Assembly (NCBI GenBank): GCA_902806595.1
Contig: CADCXC010000038.1
Coordinates: 3,038,001-3,102,000 of the forward strand
DNA from: Pyrenopolyporus hunteri
Taxonomy: Eukaryota; Ascomycota; Sordariomycetes; Xylariales; Hypoxylaceae
Direction of reading: 5' to 3'
Length of the DNA stretch: 64,000 nt
Below are positions 34,236 to 46,335 of the stretch, in pieces. The position numbers were made by a program, and so were the translations under genes. The number at the start of each line of letters is the position of its first letter. Within the stretch, counting starts at the first letter, position 1. The notes beneath the pieces were generated by a model. The model saw only the letters and a program-made list of their open reading frames with translations. It had not been told where the DNA came from and searched no databases.

Positions 34236-35026
34236 GGCGGGGGTGGGGTCTGTGTGTGTGTATATACCTGAGTACCTAGGTAGGTAGGTACCTATGTAGG
34301 CACGTCGCGGCTGGTGCTGTGTCTACTACGTAGGTACGTCGGGTATCTAGTATCTCAAGTAAGCTAGGGAGATAGCTCTTCCTCTTCTCTAGGGATAGGA
34401 GGGGGAGTCGTGGTGAGGAGCGAGAGAGAGAGTACGAATTTACGGGTGATGACGAAGCATTGTGTTTTCAAGACGGCGTTACATTAGGGACGGCGCATTG
34501 GTTTTGTCGGGGTCTGCCTAGAAATTGAACGGCGGCCTGGGTTGGGTTGATTTCGTACATCGCGGGTATCATAATTTAAATTGAATACGCAGCATGATAA
34601 TAGAGAAAGCGGTAGTGTTACGAGAGATTAGTGAAATGATCAAGGAATCATTGTCACGGGTAGATACACCCAAGGCAAGACAATGTTACGGAAGCGTCTT
34701 GACCAATCTTGGGGCACGTAACCAGAAACCTCTAAAATGCAATTTATCAAATTCTTTGCATTTATCATGCAGCCCGCGAAAGCAAAGGAGGTATCAATCC
34801 TAGTCTACTGAATCTTACGCCTCGAGATAAGCCATCCCCGACCACGCGTACTCGTCCCAAGCTGGGACGTTAAGGAGCAGACTTTGTAACAAACGCTTCC
34901 TTAAGACGCCCGCTATACCCAGCGGATGCTAATACACTCTGATATCGGAAGTCCTCTGAAATAACTGGGGAAGCCTGCTGCAAGCCGTCTGGAGTAAGTC
35001 GTTAAAAGCCGTAAATCGTAACCGCG
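34236..35026. other. Convergent intergenic region
   Basis: Lies between the 3' ends of the GC-rich gene (+) and the E2 gene (-). TGTGTGTGTA run followed by AGGTACC/AGGTAGGTAGGTACC motifs at about 34265-34340. No gene seen. Confidence 0.5.
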
Positions 35027-36811
35027 TTAGAAGTCTTCCATGCTTCTCTGAACGGATCTGCGTAGTTGTCTGTTGTACATCTTCCTCTGGTCGGGGGTAC
35101 CCCAATACAGCCTATGTGCTTCGGGGTGTACGAGTGTTCGGGGATCGTAAGGGGGTGAATCTTCCTCTAGGGCCTCGATGATCGCTTCGATATGTTGTTT
35201 AACGTCCTCGCGGCGAGTAGGGTTCGGGAAGTAGCACGGCGTACCGTCCGCTGCGATCCGGTGATGAAACATGGGCGTCAAAAACTTGATCCTCGGCTGT
35301 TCTTCAGGGAAACGAGGACTGAAGTTGAGCTTGATGCGAAACATTCCCCCGTCCAGGTTCGTCATAGGTCGCCCGAAGTAGGTCAGGTTCCATACAAACG
35401 GATTTCCATCGACAAGCTCGACGCTGTGGGGAACCACGCTTCGTTTAAAGGATTCTTTGATCTGCTCGAATTGCCGCGTCAGGTTGACGGCAACTGTTGC
35501 GTCCTTCAATTTGGAAGATGCTCCCTCCGAGGCCCACCTATCCGACTCGGCGTCTAAAGCAGCCTTGATATTGCGTATTCTTCGCTCAAGTTCGCTGTAG
35601 TTGAACTTTCCGTCCATGGTATTAGATGCCCCTTCGAAGGGCATACGCACAAAGGGCTGACCGTCCTCGACCTCTTGCTTTGCCTTACTGATCGTCTCCA
35701 AGTACGAGTCGTAGTACCAGAGAAAGCGACGCTTGCAGAGGTCTTTGAAGGGTTCCCAAGGGACACTAGCATCGTCAACCTCGATGTCGTCGTCCATGTC
35801 GAATTCATATTCTTCTCGCTCTCGTCCCGGCGTGCTGAACGATGCGGCGCAGCCGTTTCCATTGATCCCTAGGTATTCTTCTAGTCTTTGGATGACGGAG
35901 ATGCGCAAGGTTTCGTGGCGGATCTACGAGGTGCACCGTCAGAACGTTTCATGCCACACACTTCTTCGTGAGTGTTACCTTTGCGATATATTCCTTTTGG
36001 TTCTTCTTGTCCTGCGACTCGTTCGCATCCTCGTAACCGGGCTCGTTCTCGTAAGGGTTCGCCGACATGAGGCTCTGTATAGAGAGCAGGATGGATTCTA
36101 GGCCCTGCGCGGCGGACCACTCCTCACCTCGTTCTCCCCGCCATGTTCTAAGATTGGGTTAGGTGCGGCGAAGGAAGATGGATACGGGGAAAACTTATGT
36201 ACCCAAGGATTGACCTAGGACATAGGTTAGCAAGACACGCGATACTAGTTTAGGATGGTATTTGCTTTGCATACAGACACACTTTCCCCGAAGCGTAGAT
36301 GTTTGGATTGAATCGACAACGTCCGCTGTTTGTAGTTGTTCCGGTGACGGCGGGCGACTTCCGTGGATATTCTTAAGGTCGTCGTCGGTTAGCTGGCTGG
36401 TTTGGGGAAAAAGATAATATCGTTAAGAGCTAACCTTTGTTGAATTTTACGGAAAACTGAGTATCTTTAGTACCTCAGGAGTAGATAGCGTAGCAAAAGC
36501 GGGAGAAATCTTACCTCGAAGAATCCAAACTCGTAGGGGGTCTCGTGAGGCCCAATGATGAGGGCCTTAACGCTTCGGACGTCGCGATCACGGAAGGCTA
36601 CGGCGAGAGCTGGAAATCAGGTGATAAATAAATGTTAGCAGTCGATCTCGGATGCGCGCATCAAGAATAGCCTCATACAAAGATCTGAGCTCTTTTGCAG
36701 CTCGCCGATTTCCTGTAGTGAATATAAGTCTCATCAGCTGAATTGCCCCTCCATGGATTCAGAGGCGCGGTGGCGCACCTTGGTGATGCGGATAATGGAC
36801 TGGTCCGCCAT
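35027..36811 (-). CDS. Ubiquitin-conjugating enzyme E2 with two UBC-like domains (UBE2Z-type first domain)
   Basis: Eight exons: 36811-36779, 36712-36679, 36609-36515, 36456-36435, 36371-36275, 36214-36203, 36147-35979, 35923-35027; 452 aa, every junction in frame. Domain 1 (about 1-165): MADQSIIRITKEIGELQKSS, IGPHETPYEFGFFEFSVKFN, then RFNPNIYASGKVCLSILGTW with the catalytic Cys at residue 93, and GERGEEWSAAQGLESILLSI, NPYENEPGYE. This resembles UBE2Z/BIRC6-type E2s. Domain 2 (about 315-440) has another UBC fold: FVWNLTYFGRPMTNLDGGMF, FPEEQPRIKFLTPMFHHRIA and DGTPCYF with a Cys near 384, but its HPN motif is altered. An acidic linker (EYEFDMDDDIEVDDASVP) joins them. Domain 1 is probably active; domain 2 could be a UEV-like binding module or a second active site. 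Confidence 0.88.
36203..36214 (-). other. 12-nt microexon of the E2 gene
   Basis: The sense sequence GTCAATCCTTGG lies between a CCTAG acceptor and a GTACAT donor, flanked by introns of 60 nt (36215-36274) and 55 nt (36148-36202). Only by including it is the active-site loop VCLSILGTWRGERG rebuilt; without it the downstream frame stays open but SILG, next to the catalytic Cys, is lost. Confidence 0.85.
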
Positions 36812-37911
36812 AGCTTCTAATGGCTATTCATAGGCCAGCACGTACGATTGAAGGCGTATAAGGGAGAACCGGCGGAGAAGGGCGTGCAAATTATTGATAT
36901 ATTTCGGGTAAGGTTGAATATGGAAGGTTTTGATTTTTGACAGGTCTGATGGTTTGGGTTGCAGTTATCGGAGCAGAGGCAGCAGGGAAGCAGCCAAGAT
37001 GTAGTAGGTAAGGTAATGGGAGAATGGGTAGCACTTGCAGCAGCTCTCAGGCGCATGCGGGCCAGGTGGGGGGTAGGGAGGGTCCCCCAGGCAGAAAGTC
37101 TGGGACCCACTAGAAAGGGACAGCGGGGCTAATTTAGGTACAAGCGTACGTACCTCTGGGCTAGACCGCGCTGGCTGTTCCTTGTTTTTGCACTTTACTT
37201 TGGGTGGTAGTGTGGTATCTAAGATAAGTGGGCTCGTTGCTGTCTTTCTATACATGTATGTAGAGTCGTCAGCAGTACCTAGGTGGATAAGCAGAACCTT
37301 ATTACTATGTCTTTTGCTCCTTTTATCTCGTTGAAGAAAAGCAAATCCATTCTTTCATTCGGCCGGCTTACTTGAAGGATAAAATCTGCGTGTCCACTTC
37401 AATTTTGTTAAAAGAAGGGAGTCTTGACGCTGGCACTATAAACTCGTAAAATTTACAGAAGCCGTTCTTTGATGTCATATTATGTACATCGGGACGTCGA
37501 GTAGTAAAATACTACCACGGGAAAGCACTACATGTACCGCACCCTGACCTTAACTAAAAATGGCATAATCAAAAGCTACACCAGGTTTCGTTATCCAGGT
37601 AGGAACGAACAACAGCTGTTCTGCCCCTAAGCAGTGCCCTTAAGTTCCCGGTCTAGTTTCCCCCTGGCCCTGGTCCTTTTATCGTGGGGGAGGATCAGGG
37701 ACGCCCCACTCCCAATTTCTCGAAAATCCCCAGGGACCGCAGCACCTAAGGATAAATCTCCCGTTTCTCCAAGCTCCGATGAAAATCCAGGCGGTCAGGG
37801 GGCAAAAATTCTAGGGACCATCCTCGTTATCTTCGCACAGCTCCCTCTGGCTTCGTTGGGCAAACTCGATCGCCGTTCGAATAAGAAAGGTGCACATTCA
37901 TTATCACTACC
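36812..37911. other. Divergent intergenic region
   Basis: Promoter region between the E2 gene (-) and ERG26 (+). One CCTAGGT motif at about 37277. Several short open frames without coding character. No RNA gene recognised. Confidence 0.5.
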
Positions 37912-39104
37912 ATGTCCGAAGCCGTAGCCCAGCCCCTATTGGGCAAAGTCCTCGTTATCGGCGGCTGTGGCTTTCTTGGCCACCACGTCGTCAACCTACT
38001 CCTACGCGACTGGACCTGCACCGTCTCCGTTGTCGACATCAAGTGCCAGCGCAACCGAAGACCCGACTCGGACGGCGTCCAGTACGTCGAGGCCGACATT
38101 ACCGACGCCGATAACCTCGTCAAGGTCTTGGGGAAGCTGAAGCCCGATATCGTGATCCACACGGCGTCCCCCCCTGCGCAGGGTTTGGGTGCTATCTCGA
38201 ACGAGGTGTTCAGGAAGGTTAATGTGGAGGGGACTCGCGCTGTGATAGCGGCCTGCCAGCAGAACGATGTGAAGGCGTTGGTGTACACGAGCTCCGCGAG
38301 CGTCATGAGCAACAACAAGGACGACCTGATAAACGCGAACGAGGACTACCCGGTCATCAGAGGCAAAATGCAGACTGAATATTATTCTGAGACGAAGGTA
38401 TGGTTAAGGTCATTGGGCAACCGCCCGGGTGTGTACGGTATACGTGTTACTGATGATTCCTTGACTAGGCACATGCCGAGAAGCTCGTCCTGGAGGCGAA
38501 CCGCGCCAAGGGGACAGATCTCCTGACTACGGCTATCCGACCATCCGGTATCTTCGGCGAGGGCGACGTGCAGCTAGTCTACCATTCTATCAAGATCCAC
38601 CGCGAGGGGAGGGACAAGATACAAGTTGGCACGAACGAAAACCTGTTCGACTTCACATACGTCGAAAATGTAGCCCACGCACACCTTCTCGCCGCGCGAG
38701 CCTTGTTAGTCACACACGCGAGTTCCACTGCGCCCCTGGACCACGAGAAAGTCGACGGGGAGGTCTTCATAATCTCGAACGACAGCCCGGTCTATTTCTG
38801 GGACTTGATGCGGGCGATATGGCGGGAGGCCGGATCGGAGAGGAAGGCCACAGACGCGTGGGTTATGAGCCGGGACCTGGGCCTTGTCCTGGGGTTCCTA
38901 AGCGAGGCCGTGTGCTGGGTCCTAGGGAAGAACCCGTCCCTCAACCGCCAACGGATCGTCTACAGTTGCATGACCAGGTACTACGATATCACCAAGGCTA
39001 AGCGTCGTCTTGGCTATAAGCCCTTGGTAAGCCTGAGCGACGGTGTGAGAAAGACGGTTAGATGGACTCTGGAACAAGAGAAGAATACGGCCCCTGGAAG
39101 GTGA
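37912..39104 (+). CDS. ERG26: Sterol-4-alpha-carboxylate 3-dehydrogenase (decarboxylating)
   Basis: Two exons: 37912-38397 and 38469-39104; 373 aa. It oxidises the 3-hydroxyl of 4-carboxysterols with NAD(P) and decarboxylates them during C4 demethylation in ergosterol synthesis, at the ER with Erg25 and Erg27. It is an extended short-chain dehydrogenase of the 3-beta-HSD family: Rossmann VLVIGGCGFLGHHVV (GxxGxxG), VYTSSASV, and the catalytic YYSETK (YxxxK) just before the intron. The second exon starts AHAEKLVLEANRAKGTDLLT and then TTAIRPSGIFGEGDVQLV, FDFTYVENVAHAHLLAAR. The C-terminus has the hydrophobic patch LGLVLGFLSEAVCWVLG, a likely ER-membrane association segment. Length fits the family (yeast 349). 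Confidence 0.92.
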
Positions 39105-40261
39105 TATGTATCGTATGATTATACTCTCGGGGTTCTACAAATAGCATACCCACTGATAGAAAGAATACTTAATAGTAGTTTAATTATCTTCATCAAACAC
39201 TCTTATGAATAGCTTGAATTCCTAATTCTTCGACTCTTTGGCCTGGAGGATATTGGTCAAACACCTAATAGACCACACAATTTATTACGGCTTTCTCTCC
39301 AGATCTTTTTGAATTTCATGGGCTCTCATTAGGGGTGCACTATGTTGCATCGGTTGGTAAACTGCCATGCAGGTACCTACTGAGTAGGCATCATGAACCT
39401 GGGATGAAGAACCTGAAAAGATTCTTAGGATTATCTGGTGCAATAAGGAGCAATAGTACATTGATCATCATCGGACACAGGCCGTGAAAGCTTCACATAC
39501 AACGCACAGCAACCAAGAACATACAAACTGCTTCAGAATTGTCAATTGAAAGGCTAGGCCTGGGTTACTTCTTTCCGTCTTCGTCATGCTCGACTTGATG
39601 AGCCATGACTCACCCTTCTGTAGCTGACTATCTGCACAGTTTGCCTTCGTACCAGCCGACTACTTGTCGCCGACTAGCGGACACTCCTCACAAAAGAAAA
39701 GCCCAAGGCGTATAAAGCCTATCGGATTGGGGATATTTGGACGGCCGTAGCTCCCTCTGCCTGCACCTCTTGCCTCTCCACCTTTTCGAGGCTCCCGGTC
39801 TCCTGTCTCGAGGAATAATCTACTGCTCCGGTGGTAAAAGAGTTCGTCGAATAAATTTGGCTTGTTCGGACAAGCCAAAAAAAGGGAAAAAAGAAGGCAA
39901 AGACATGTCCCCACTACTCCAAGCTGTGCTGCTAGACCGCCCGGGAAGGGCACGCATCACTCCCCGAAGCGAATATGCTTCTAGAACAGAATATAGGCAC
40001 ACTAGGCGACCACTTCGCCCGGGCGAATTCCACAAATGTCAAAAAGCGAATCAAAAGCCGCAAATTCCATTTTTTTCGGTCAAAGGAAGAGATGCGCAAC
40101 GCCGGCCGATATGCTGTTTAATCTCTCTACACCCTATCCATGCTATGTCCTGAAGAAAATCAAGCCTGGAGAACGTGGATGGGGCTTCTCCCCCCTTCCA
40201 ATAAGTCCCTGGGAGTCGAAGAAGTGCCGTCGTAGAGAAGTATATACCCGGGTCCAAATGA
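39105..40261. other. Convergent intergenic region
   Basis: Between ERG26 (+) and the LRG1-type gene (-), 3' end to 3' end. One AGGTACC motif at about 39370. Short open frames on both strands (e.g. 39660-40160) lack domains and overlap each other. No gene called. Confidence 0.45.
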
Positions 40262-43200
40262 TTACCCTGTACCAGTTGTGACGGAACTGTTCTGTCTGCC
40301 CCAACCTGAGTTGCGCCACTCTCGGCGTTGGCCATTGTCTGGGGGTTTAGGTTGATTATCACCTCGCTCGTACTGGCCCGCGTAGGGTGGCTGTCCATTG
40401 TCTGGCTTACGCCAGTTCTGCGGTGGGTTTCCTCCTTGGGGTGTCGTGAAAGGAATTGTTGGCTCCTGTACAGGACGTGCACTGCTTTCCTGTTGCCACG
40501 CAGCGGGGTCCGTAGCGACTCTGGTGGCCATGGGTCTTCTACTGGCATCTTGCTGTCTGACGAATTCGGTGCTATCGTATTGCCTGGGAAGCCCATTAAC
40601 AGACCGAGCTTCGATGCGCTTAAGGATCTCCTTGGTCGTGATTTCGCCATTGTTCATGAACAATGTTGAATCACTCAGAATGTCCATGATTTCAACGGGA
40701 ACCTAATCACAAACGTTAGTTAAAAACGCACAGAAGCCTGAAATAGTCCTTTTACATACCATGCACATTTCCTCGTTGAACTGTATTAACTCCTCCACAC
40801 ATGCGACTGCGGTCATAGGCTCGTCCGAGAAACTAGGGCTCTTCTCGTTCGTATAGAGCACGTTTGGTGCAATAACACGGGCAAGGTTGTGTACGTCCAT
40901 CCTTGAACCAGTGTCCTCGTCGATTTGGTGGAAGGTAGCCACCCATTTTAAGAAGTTGAAGAGAACTTCTAACGTATCCCGGTGGATCTGTGGCAGTAGG
41001 CAACAGGTCAGATGTAGACAGTGTCGCCTCTTGTCGGTATCCTTGATCTTGGTTGCCGCTATCCAAACCCTGTACAGTTTTTGCGTCATCAACGGATCCG
41101 GTAGTTCGCGGAGGTACCGTTTAAGGAGCGCTGCAAGTTGGTGTGGAGTTTCATCGTTCCACCGGATAGCATCGCAGCCATCCCGATCAACGGCCGCCAC
41201 TTGCTCAGTGAGCTTCTTAATGTTGCCATTCTTACGGAAGACACCCTCGACAGAAAGATCCTTATTCTTTAGAGCTGTGATTGTGTCCTCGATAATGGCG
41301 GGTATACGCAGAGCACCCGGCCCTACGCCATCTGTGGAATCAGCACCATCCCTCTCGACGATGACTTCTAGCGGAACGCCAAAGGTGCCCTTCTTCTTCG
41401 CACTCTTCTTGGTTTCGTTTTTGCCAAAAGCTTTGCCGAATTTGTTCCAGAATGTGGGTGCCTTCCTAGCCTCAATAAGAGTAAGTAATTCCTCAAGGGT
41501 AAACTCTGGCTCGAGCATAGGTTGCATCGTAAGAACCGCAACGTGTCGGACGATGAAGTACTCAAGGCCGGAAAGCTCAGAGAAGAATTTCCGTCCCTCC
41601 CTTTGAGGAGATCGATCACCCGGTAAACCTTGCTCAGCGTCTCGCCCTGTGGAGAGACTTCGCTCGTTGCTGGAACCCGAAGCCTCCGTAGTGGCAGATC
41701 GAAAGAGTTCTTGCCGTGACGTCCGATATGCAGTAGGTTGCTGCTCTCGGGCTTGCTCAGCCGCAACGATCCGAGGAATGTCATCAAGGGTCAGTGCATC
41801 TTGGTGACCGAAATACTGCTCGGTTGTACCACCGCTTCCCTGTTCCCCATCCTCCACAATGTGCATCATCTTGTTATCCGAACCTGTCTCTGCACCAGCT
41901 GAGCCCGGCCGCACGCTACGTCCTTCTGGCCCATCCATGATCCTCGATGTCCGAGCCTTTCTGAGGCTAGACGATAAATGCTTATCTAGGCGTGTGCTTC
42001 TAAGTCTGCGCACATCATTGAGAGTATTCTCATAAGATGACTCCCGTTGATGCCGCTCCTTCTCACCCCCGAAGGATTTAGATCGAGAATCTGACCTGAG
42101 CATGCCCGGGTTATCATTAGCAGGTCCGCGTTGTCCATCCACAGATCCGTTCACGCTTGCCTCTTCCGAAGGAGGTGGAAGAGCGCCGCTGCTGCGAAGA
42201 ATCTCCAGCAGCCTAGCTAGGGCGACTTTCAAGAGGAATATGTACTGCTGAAGCTTCGTTATCCGTTCCATTGGTTGGCCCCGTCCGTCCGTCTGAGCTT
42301 CACAGTTTGTGCAGTAGATACTCAGATCACGGTGTACGCAAGCTTGCCCCAAGGTCTTACCCAGTGCTTTGCCACATCGTACGCATGTTACACAGAATAG
42401 ATGCCATCTTTTGTCCCCACTCAGAGCACATTCGTCCTCAATGGGTTTCCGGCATAGAGTACAGTGGTCGGAATCGCTAGCAGATAGCCTTGACATGCCC
42501 AGTGTGATCTGCAAAGACTCGTCGTCATTCTTGATGGACTCGAGCATGCTAAGATCTTCGAGGAACTGGTATAATGCATTGGGGGAACGGTGCTCTTTTT
42601 CGACCTTGAGTGCCCCTTGGAGGCAGATCCGGATGAGGAGCTTCAGGTAATGTGCCAGACCTGTCACAAGAGACAGCAATTCCTGGGTCACACCCAGCTT
42701 TCGCCCAGTAGTCTCTTGCATTTTGGATAGCAGGGAGAAAAAGGCCACTATCTTCTTGCAGAGCAGCTTTGCTTCTCTCGCATAGGATAAATCTGTACTT
42801 CCGTTAGCATGTAGTCAAAACCGTAGATATAAGTGGCTCATACCGTTCATCTCTAAGTTCTTCATAGTTTGGTCAAGCCTATCGGCAGACTGGAATAGGA
42901 TGTCCACGTGAATAATGAACTTCTTTGCGACAAAGACGCCGTCCATGTATGCGCCATTGCTGACGTGAAGAAGCATGTCCGAAATGCACGCCGCTGATGA
43001 TTCCTCGAATGTCGATAAGACGCTCCAAATTCGGTAGACCTTATTCTCCATATCTTCTTCCTCTTGTCGCACGAGGTCGCGGCTCTCCGGGCCAACAGGC
43101 TCCGGACGGGGTTCATTCTGCTCCTGGGGAGGTGTAAGACGGACGTTCCAAAACTTGTGAATCATATAACACTCTGGGTGCCAATGCTGGTTCTGCCCGT

Positions 43201-43952
43201 TACGGTATATCTCGACAAATTGCTTCAGAATGGCAGTTTGGCAGCCGTTACAGCGCTGAGCAAATTGTGTGGAATAATGGTAATGGCAATATACGTTTCC
43301 ATCGTGCTCGTAATAGCTGTCCTGAGCTCCAAATACGGTGGAGCAGAGTGAACAAGTGAAGTGGTCCACGTGGTACTTGCGGTCGAGAGCTGTGATGTAA
43401 GAGCCACGCAAAGCGCCGCCACACTGGTAACATAGAAGACCGAGTCGTCGGAAGTAATCTGTCTCGCAAAGCGGATATTGACCACCGGTTTCTTCGTCGT
43501 CGGCTGGGAAGAATTTGGAAGCGACGATTTGACCGCAGTCCTGTGCTTTGTTAGCTACAGAGTATGACCCAATAATGCAACGGGGCAATGGAATATCTTA
43601 CACGACACTTAAAGCAGTCCAGATGGTACGTCCCTTCCAAAGCCCGCACAAACTGGCCCGTTAAAGAATCACCGCACTTAGCGCAGATACGGGGTTGTCC
43701 ACTTGCTGTTCTTCCGCCCCGCCCTCGAGATCGGTTGCGCTCACCGCTCGGTCTCGGGTCGCCCTGAGCACTGAGAGATGGTGAGCCAGGCGGAAGACTG
43801 GGTGGCGGGTAGGCTCCGTTCGAAAAGGCCGGGCTTGGTGTCATATTTGGTCGCTCGTGGTCAAGCTGGTAACCATTGTCGTTGGGCATCGTTGGTGGAT
43901 GCCCATGAATCCGGTCGCCAGCCAGACCGCCATCGTAGTCGGGGTCCATCAT
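40262..43952 (-). CDS. LRG1: LIM-domain Rho GTPase-activating protein (Lrg1 type)
   Basis: Four exons: 43952-43602, 43540-42844, 42792-40760, 40702-40262; 1,173 aa. The start is the first ATG (MMDPDYDGGL). Fungal Lrg1 proteins act as GAPs for Rho1 in cell-wall integrity and hyphal tip growth. LIM repeats: CAKCGDSLTGQFVRALEGTY (from 90, completed in exon 2 by DCGQIVASKFF), CYQCGGALRGSYITALDRKY, and CNGCQTAILKQFVEIY; then, after a helical stretch, CTLCRKPIEDECALSGDKRW with VRCGKALGKTLGQACV. The RhoGAP domain (about 815-1015) has LSVEGVFRKNGNIKKLTEQV with the arginine finger, LLKRYLRELPDPLMTQKLYR, and HNLARVIAPNVLYTNE. The C-terminal exon is Gln/Pro/Arg-rich and disordered. This order matches yeast Lrg1 and N. 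crassa LRG-1. Confidence 0.93.
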
Positions 43953-46335
43953 GGCGACCAAGATGAGGCCCTTCCCTCAACCCAGCTAATTAAAAACAAG
44001 TAGTACTCGGAATAGAAGTCGGGGCTGAATTGAATTAGGGACAAAACGAAGCGGCGAATATACGATTGCGGTAACGTTGTCCAACGTTAGACATTGGCAT
44101 CAGACGACGAACTTTTTGTTGTTGTCCTCCAACAGCGTGCGACTAGGCGGGGGGATGCAGGAACCGGGAAAGAAGTATTCGCCGTGGCACGAGCGAGGTA
44201 CAGGCTGGAAATGCAGGGAAAATATCGGGATCAGACTAATATCTGGTAGGTATTGAACGAGTGTGGCAGTGAAGTCGATACCGCAGTCGACGGTTGGTCG
44301 AGGTTTAGTTGTGGGTAATATTATTTTTTGGACAATGCGACGGAGTCGGGATGGAAATTGGGGGTTTTCGGTGGAATAGGATAATGGTGGACGGTCGGAT
44401 AGGTCGAACTGCTGGATGGTCAGATTGGTTGACGATTGTTTTCTCAGCGTGTTCGGACAGACATCTACGACTGGGTCTGCTAGGCCGCGTCGAATTGTCG
44501 GGGGTATCGAGAACGTCGGTAGTATCGAAACATACGTTGGCAGAGAAAACGATCGTCGAAGATACCTCGATAGCACGGCATGAAGTAAACGCCTTTTTTT
44601 TCTTCTCCAGCGGGAAGGGTAGGGACGGGAGGATGTTCGTTGCCGACGAAATGCAACCTTCGAGGAGGCAGACAGCTAAGAGCGGGAGCTGCAGAAGAAG
44701 GGGAGGAAGAAGACCAGGGGGGGTTTGGTGGGAGTGAAATGCAGGACGAATGCAGGACAAAGGGATGTATTCAATGCATAGGCAGAGTATAATAAGTAGG
44801 GTTCAAGGAGGGTTCAAGGAGGGTCAATACGGTTTGGTCGGTAGGCAGTTTAGTGGTAAGAGGTAGAGTTTAATAAAGTCTAGAAAGGGGTCCCGGGTCC
44901 CTTCTTGTCGCTTGGGTATCGAGGGGCCAGTCGAGCGGTCGAGTCCGAGGTTAGAAAAAAAAGAGGCTACCAGGTTGAATAATAAGAAAAGGGAAAAAAA
45001 AAAAAAGTTCGTCGAAGGTACCTAGGTAGGTAGGTAATAAAAAAAAAAAGGAAAGGGAAAAAAAAGATCAATTGACGACTTTGTTCGACCTCAAGTGTAA
45101 CAAAGTCCAAAAAGGCACGCGCAAACTCACACGCAGTCGTGCGTCTCGGTAGAGAGAGGACAACCAGCAGCAGCGGCGGCTTTAGGATCGAAGGAAGCTG
45201 ACTCTGATCTTCTACTGCGTTAAACAGTTGGGTTAACGGTTAACAGCTGGATCTAGGTCGACGGTTGCTAGGTAAGTTAGGTACCTAGTCAAGCCGACTT
45301 AACCCAAGTAGAGTGAGTCTAAGAGGCAAACTAGACTCCTAAGAGGCCTGGAGGTTTAGGTAGGAGACGTAGGATAACGGGCTTGAATGGATCACCTGCA
45401 ATCTCATTAATTACCTATATTTAGCGCTTGTTTTAGTTCCCATCCAGTCAGCCAGTGCTTCACAGAACCCCACATCAGCGACCACAGCACGTCTAAGGTT
45501 CCAATTGTGTCAATGGTGTATATGTACTGTACCTGGTTACCTAGGTACCGAAGGTCAATCACGTGAATCTGTATTAGGTGGAACCAGAGCTGGGGTCCAT
45601 GCGCTTTAGCGCGGCATTACTAAGGTAAGTACATATTCGCTATCAAAACAGGTACATGCATCCTGGGCGCTTCTGCACATATATTAATCGTATTTTCACA
45701 TTTCATATATTGAAAAATCATGTACCCCATACGTCGGTACGTACCTACATACATGTACATGTAGATTGGAATTGTCCCACCGAATCGAACAGGAAAGCCG
45801 TACATATATGTACAATACATAGGTACCTAGGTACCTACCTATGGTGCCTGACCTACCCTCTCTGCATTCCGGAAAACAACCACGATCTCAATCATCCTCA
45901 TGTCAGGTTCGTACATTAAGCTAGGACATTATTTAAATACGACGAGAAGCCTCATACTTGCTGGATAAATTTGAAAGATAATATGATCATATAAACTCCC
46001 TTCATATAATATTCCAAAACCCTGCCATTATTCCCTGACAATGGTCCAGTACCTTGGGAATATACACCGTAGTCCCATTTTTCCAGTCCGATTTTGACAA
46101 TCATACCAAACCACGGCAGCGGCCAAGGCTCGACATAATAATAGGAACGAGTTTGCTCAAGTTGGCTGCTCGTTTCTCTACCTGTCCAATATCTAAGATA
46201 TTCGTATTCCGATTATTCGATTCACCGCCTTGCATACCTAGGAACCTAGAAAAAAAAAAAAAACAGGAACCTACATCCATTAATTCCCTGCCCACGACCC
46301 TCCATCCCCCGGTCAATATGATCGCGATATAATAA
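43953..46335. other. Long divergent intergenic region
   Basis: At about 2.4 kb the largest spacer in the window, between the LRG1-type gene (-) and an unrecognised gene (+). Contains GGGTTCAAGGAG doublets (about 44800-44826), A-rich homopolymer tracts (about 44955-45066), AGGTACCTAGGTAGGTAGGTAA (about 45015-45037, written as AGGTACCTAGG and TAGGTAGGTAA), further AGGTACC motifs (about 45275-45290, 45538-45550, 45818-45842), and CATGTACATGTA (about 45753-45764). No gene recognised; a long LRG1 5' UTR is likely. Confidence 0.5.
44955..45066. repeat. A-rich homopolymer tracts
   Basis: Three runs of nine or more A within about 110 bp, separated by an AGGTAGGTAGG block, in the spacer upstream of the LRG1-type gene. 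Confidence 0.85.

Noticed and set aside
44305..44760. Minus-strand open frame of 151 codons upstream of LRG1
   Set aside because: Overlaps other frames of similar length on both strands; Ile/Pro/Ser-rich translation without features, probably 5' UTR.
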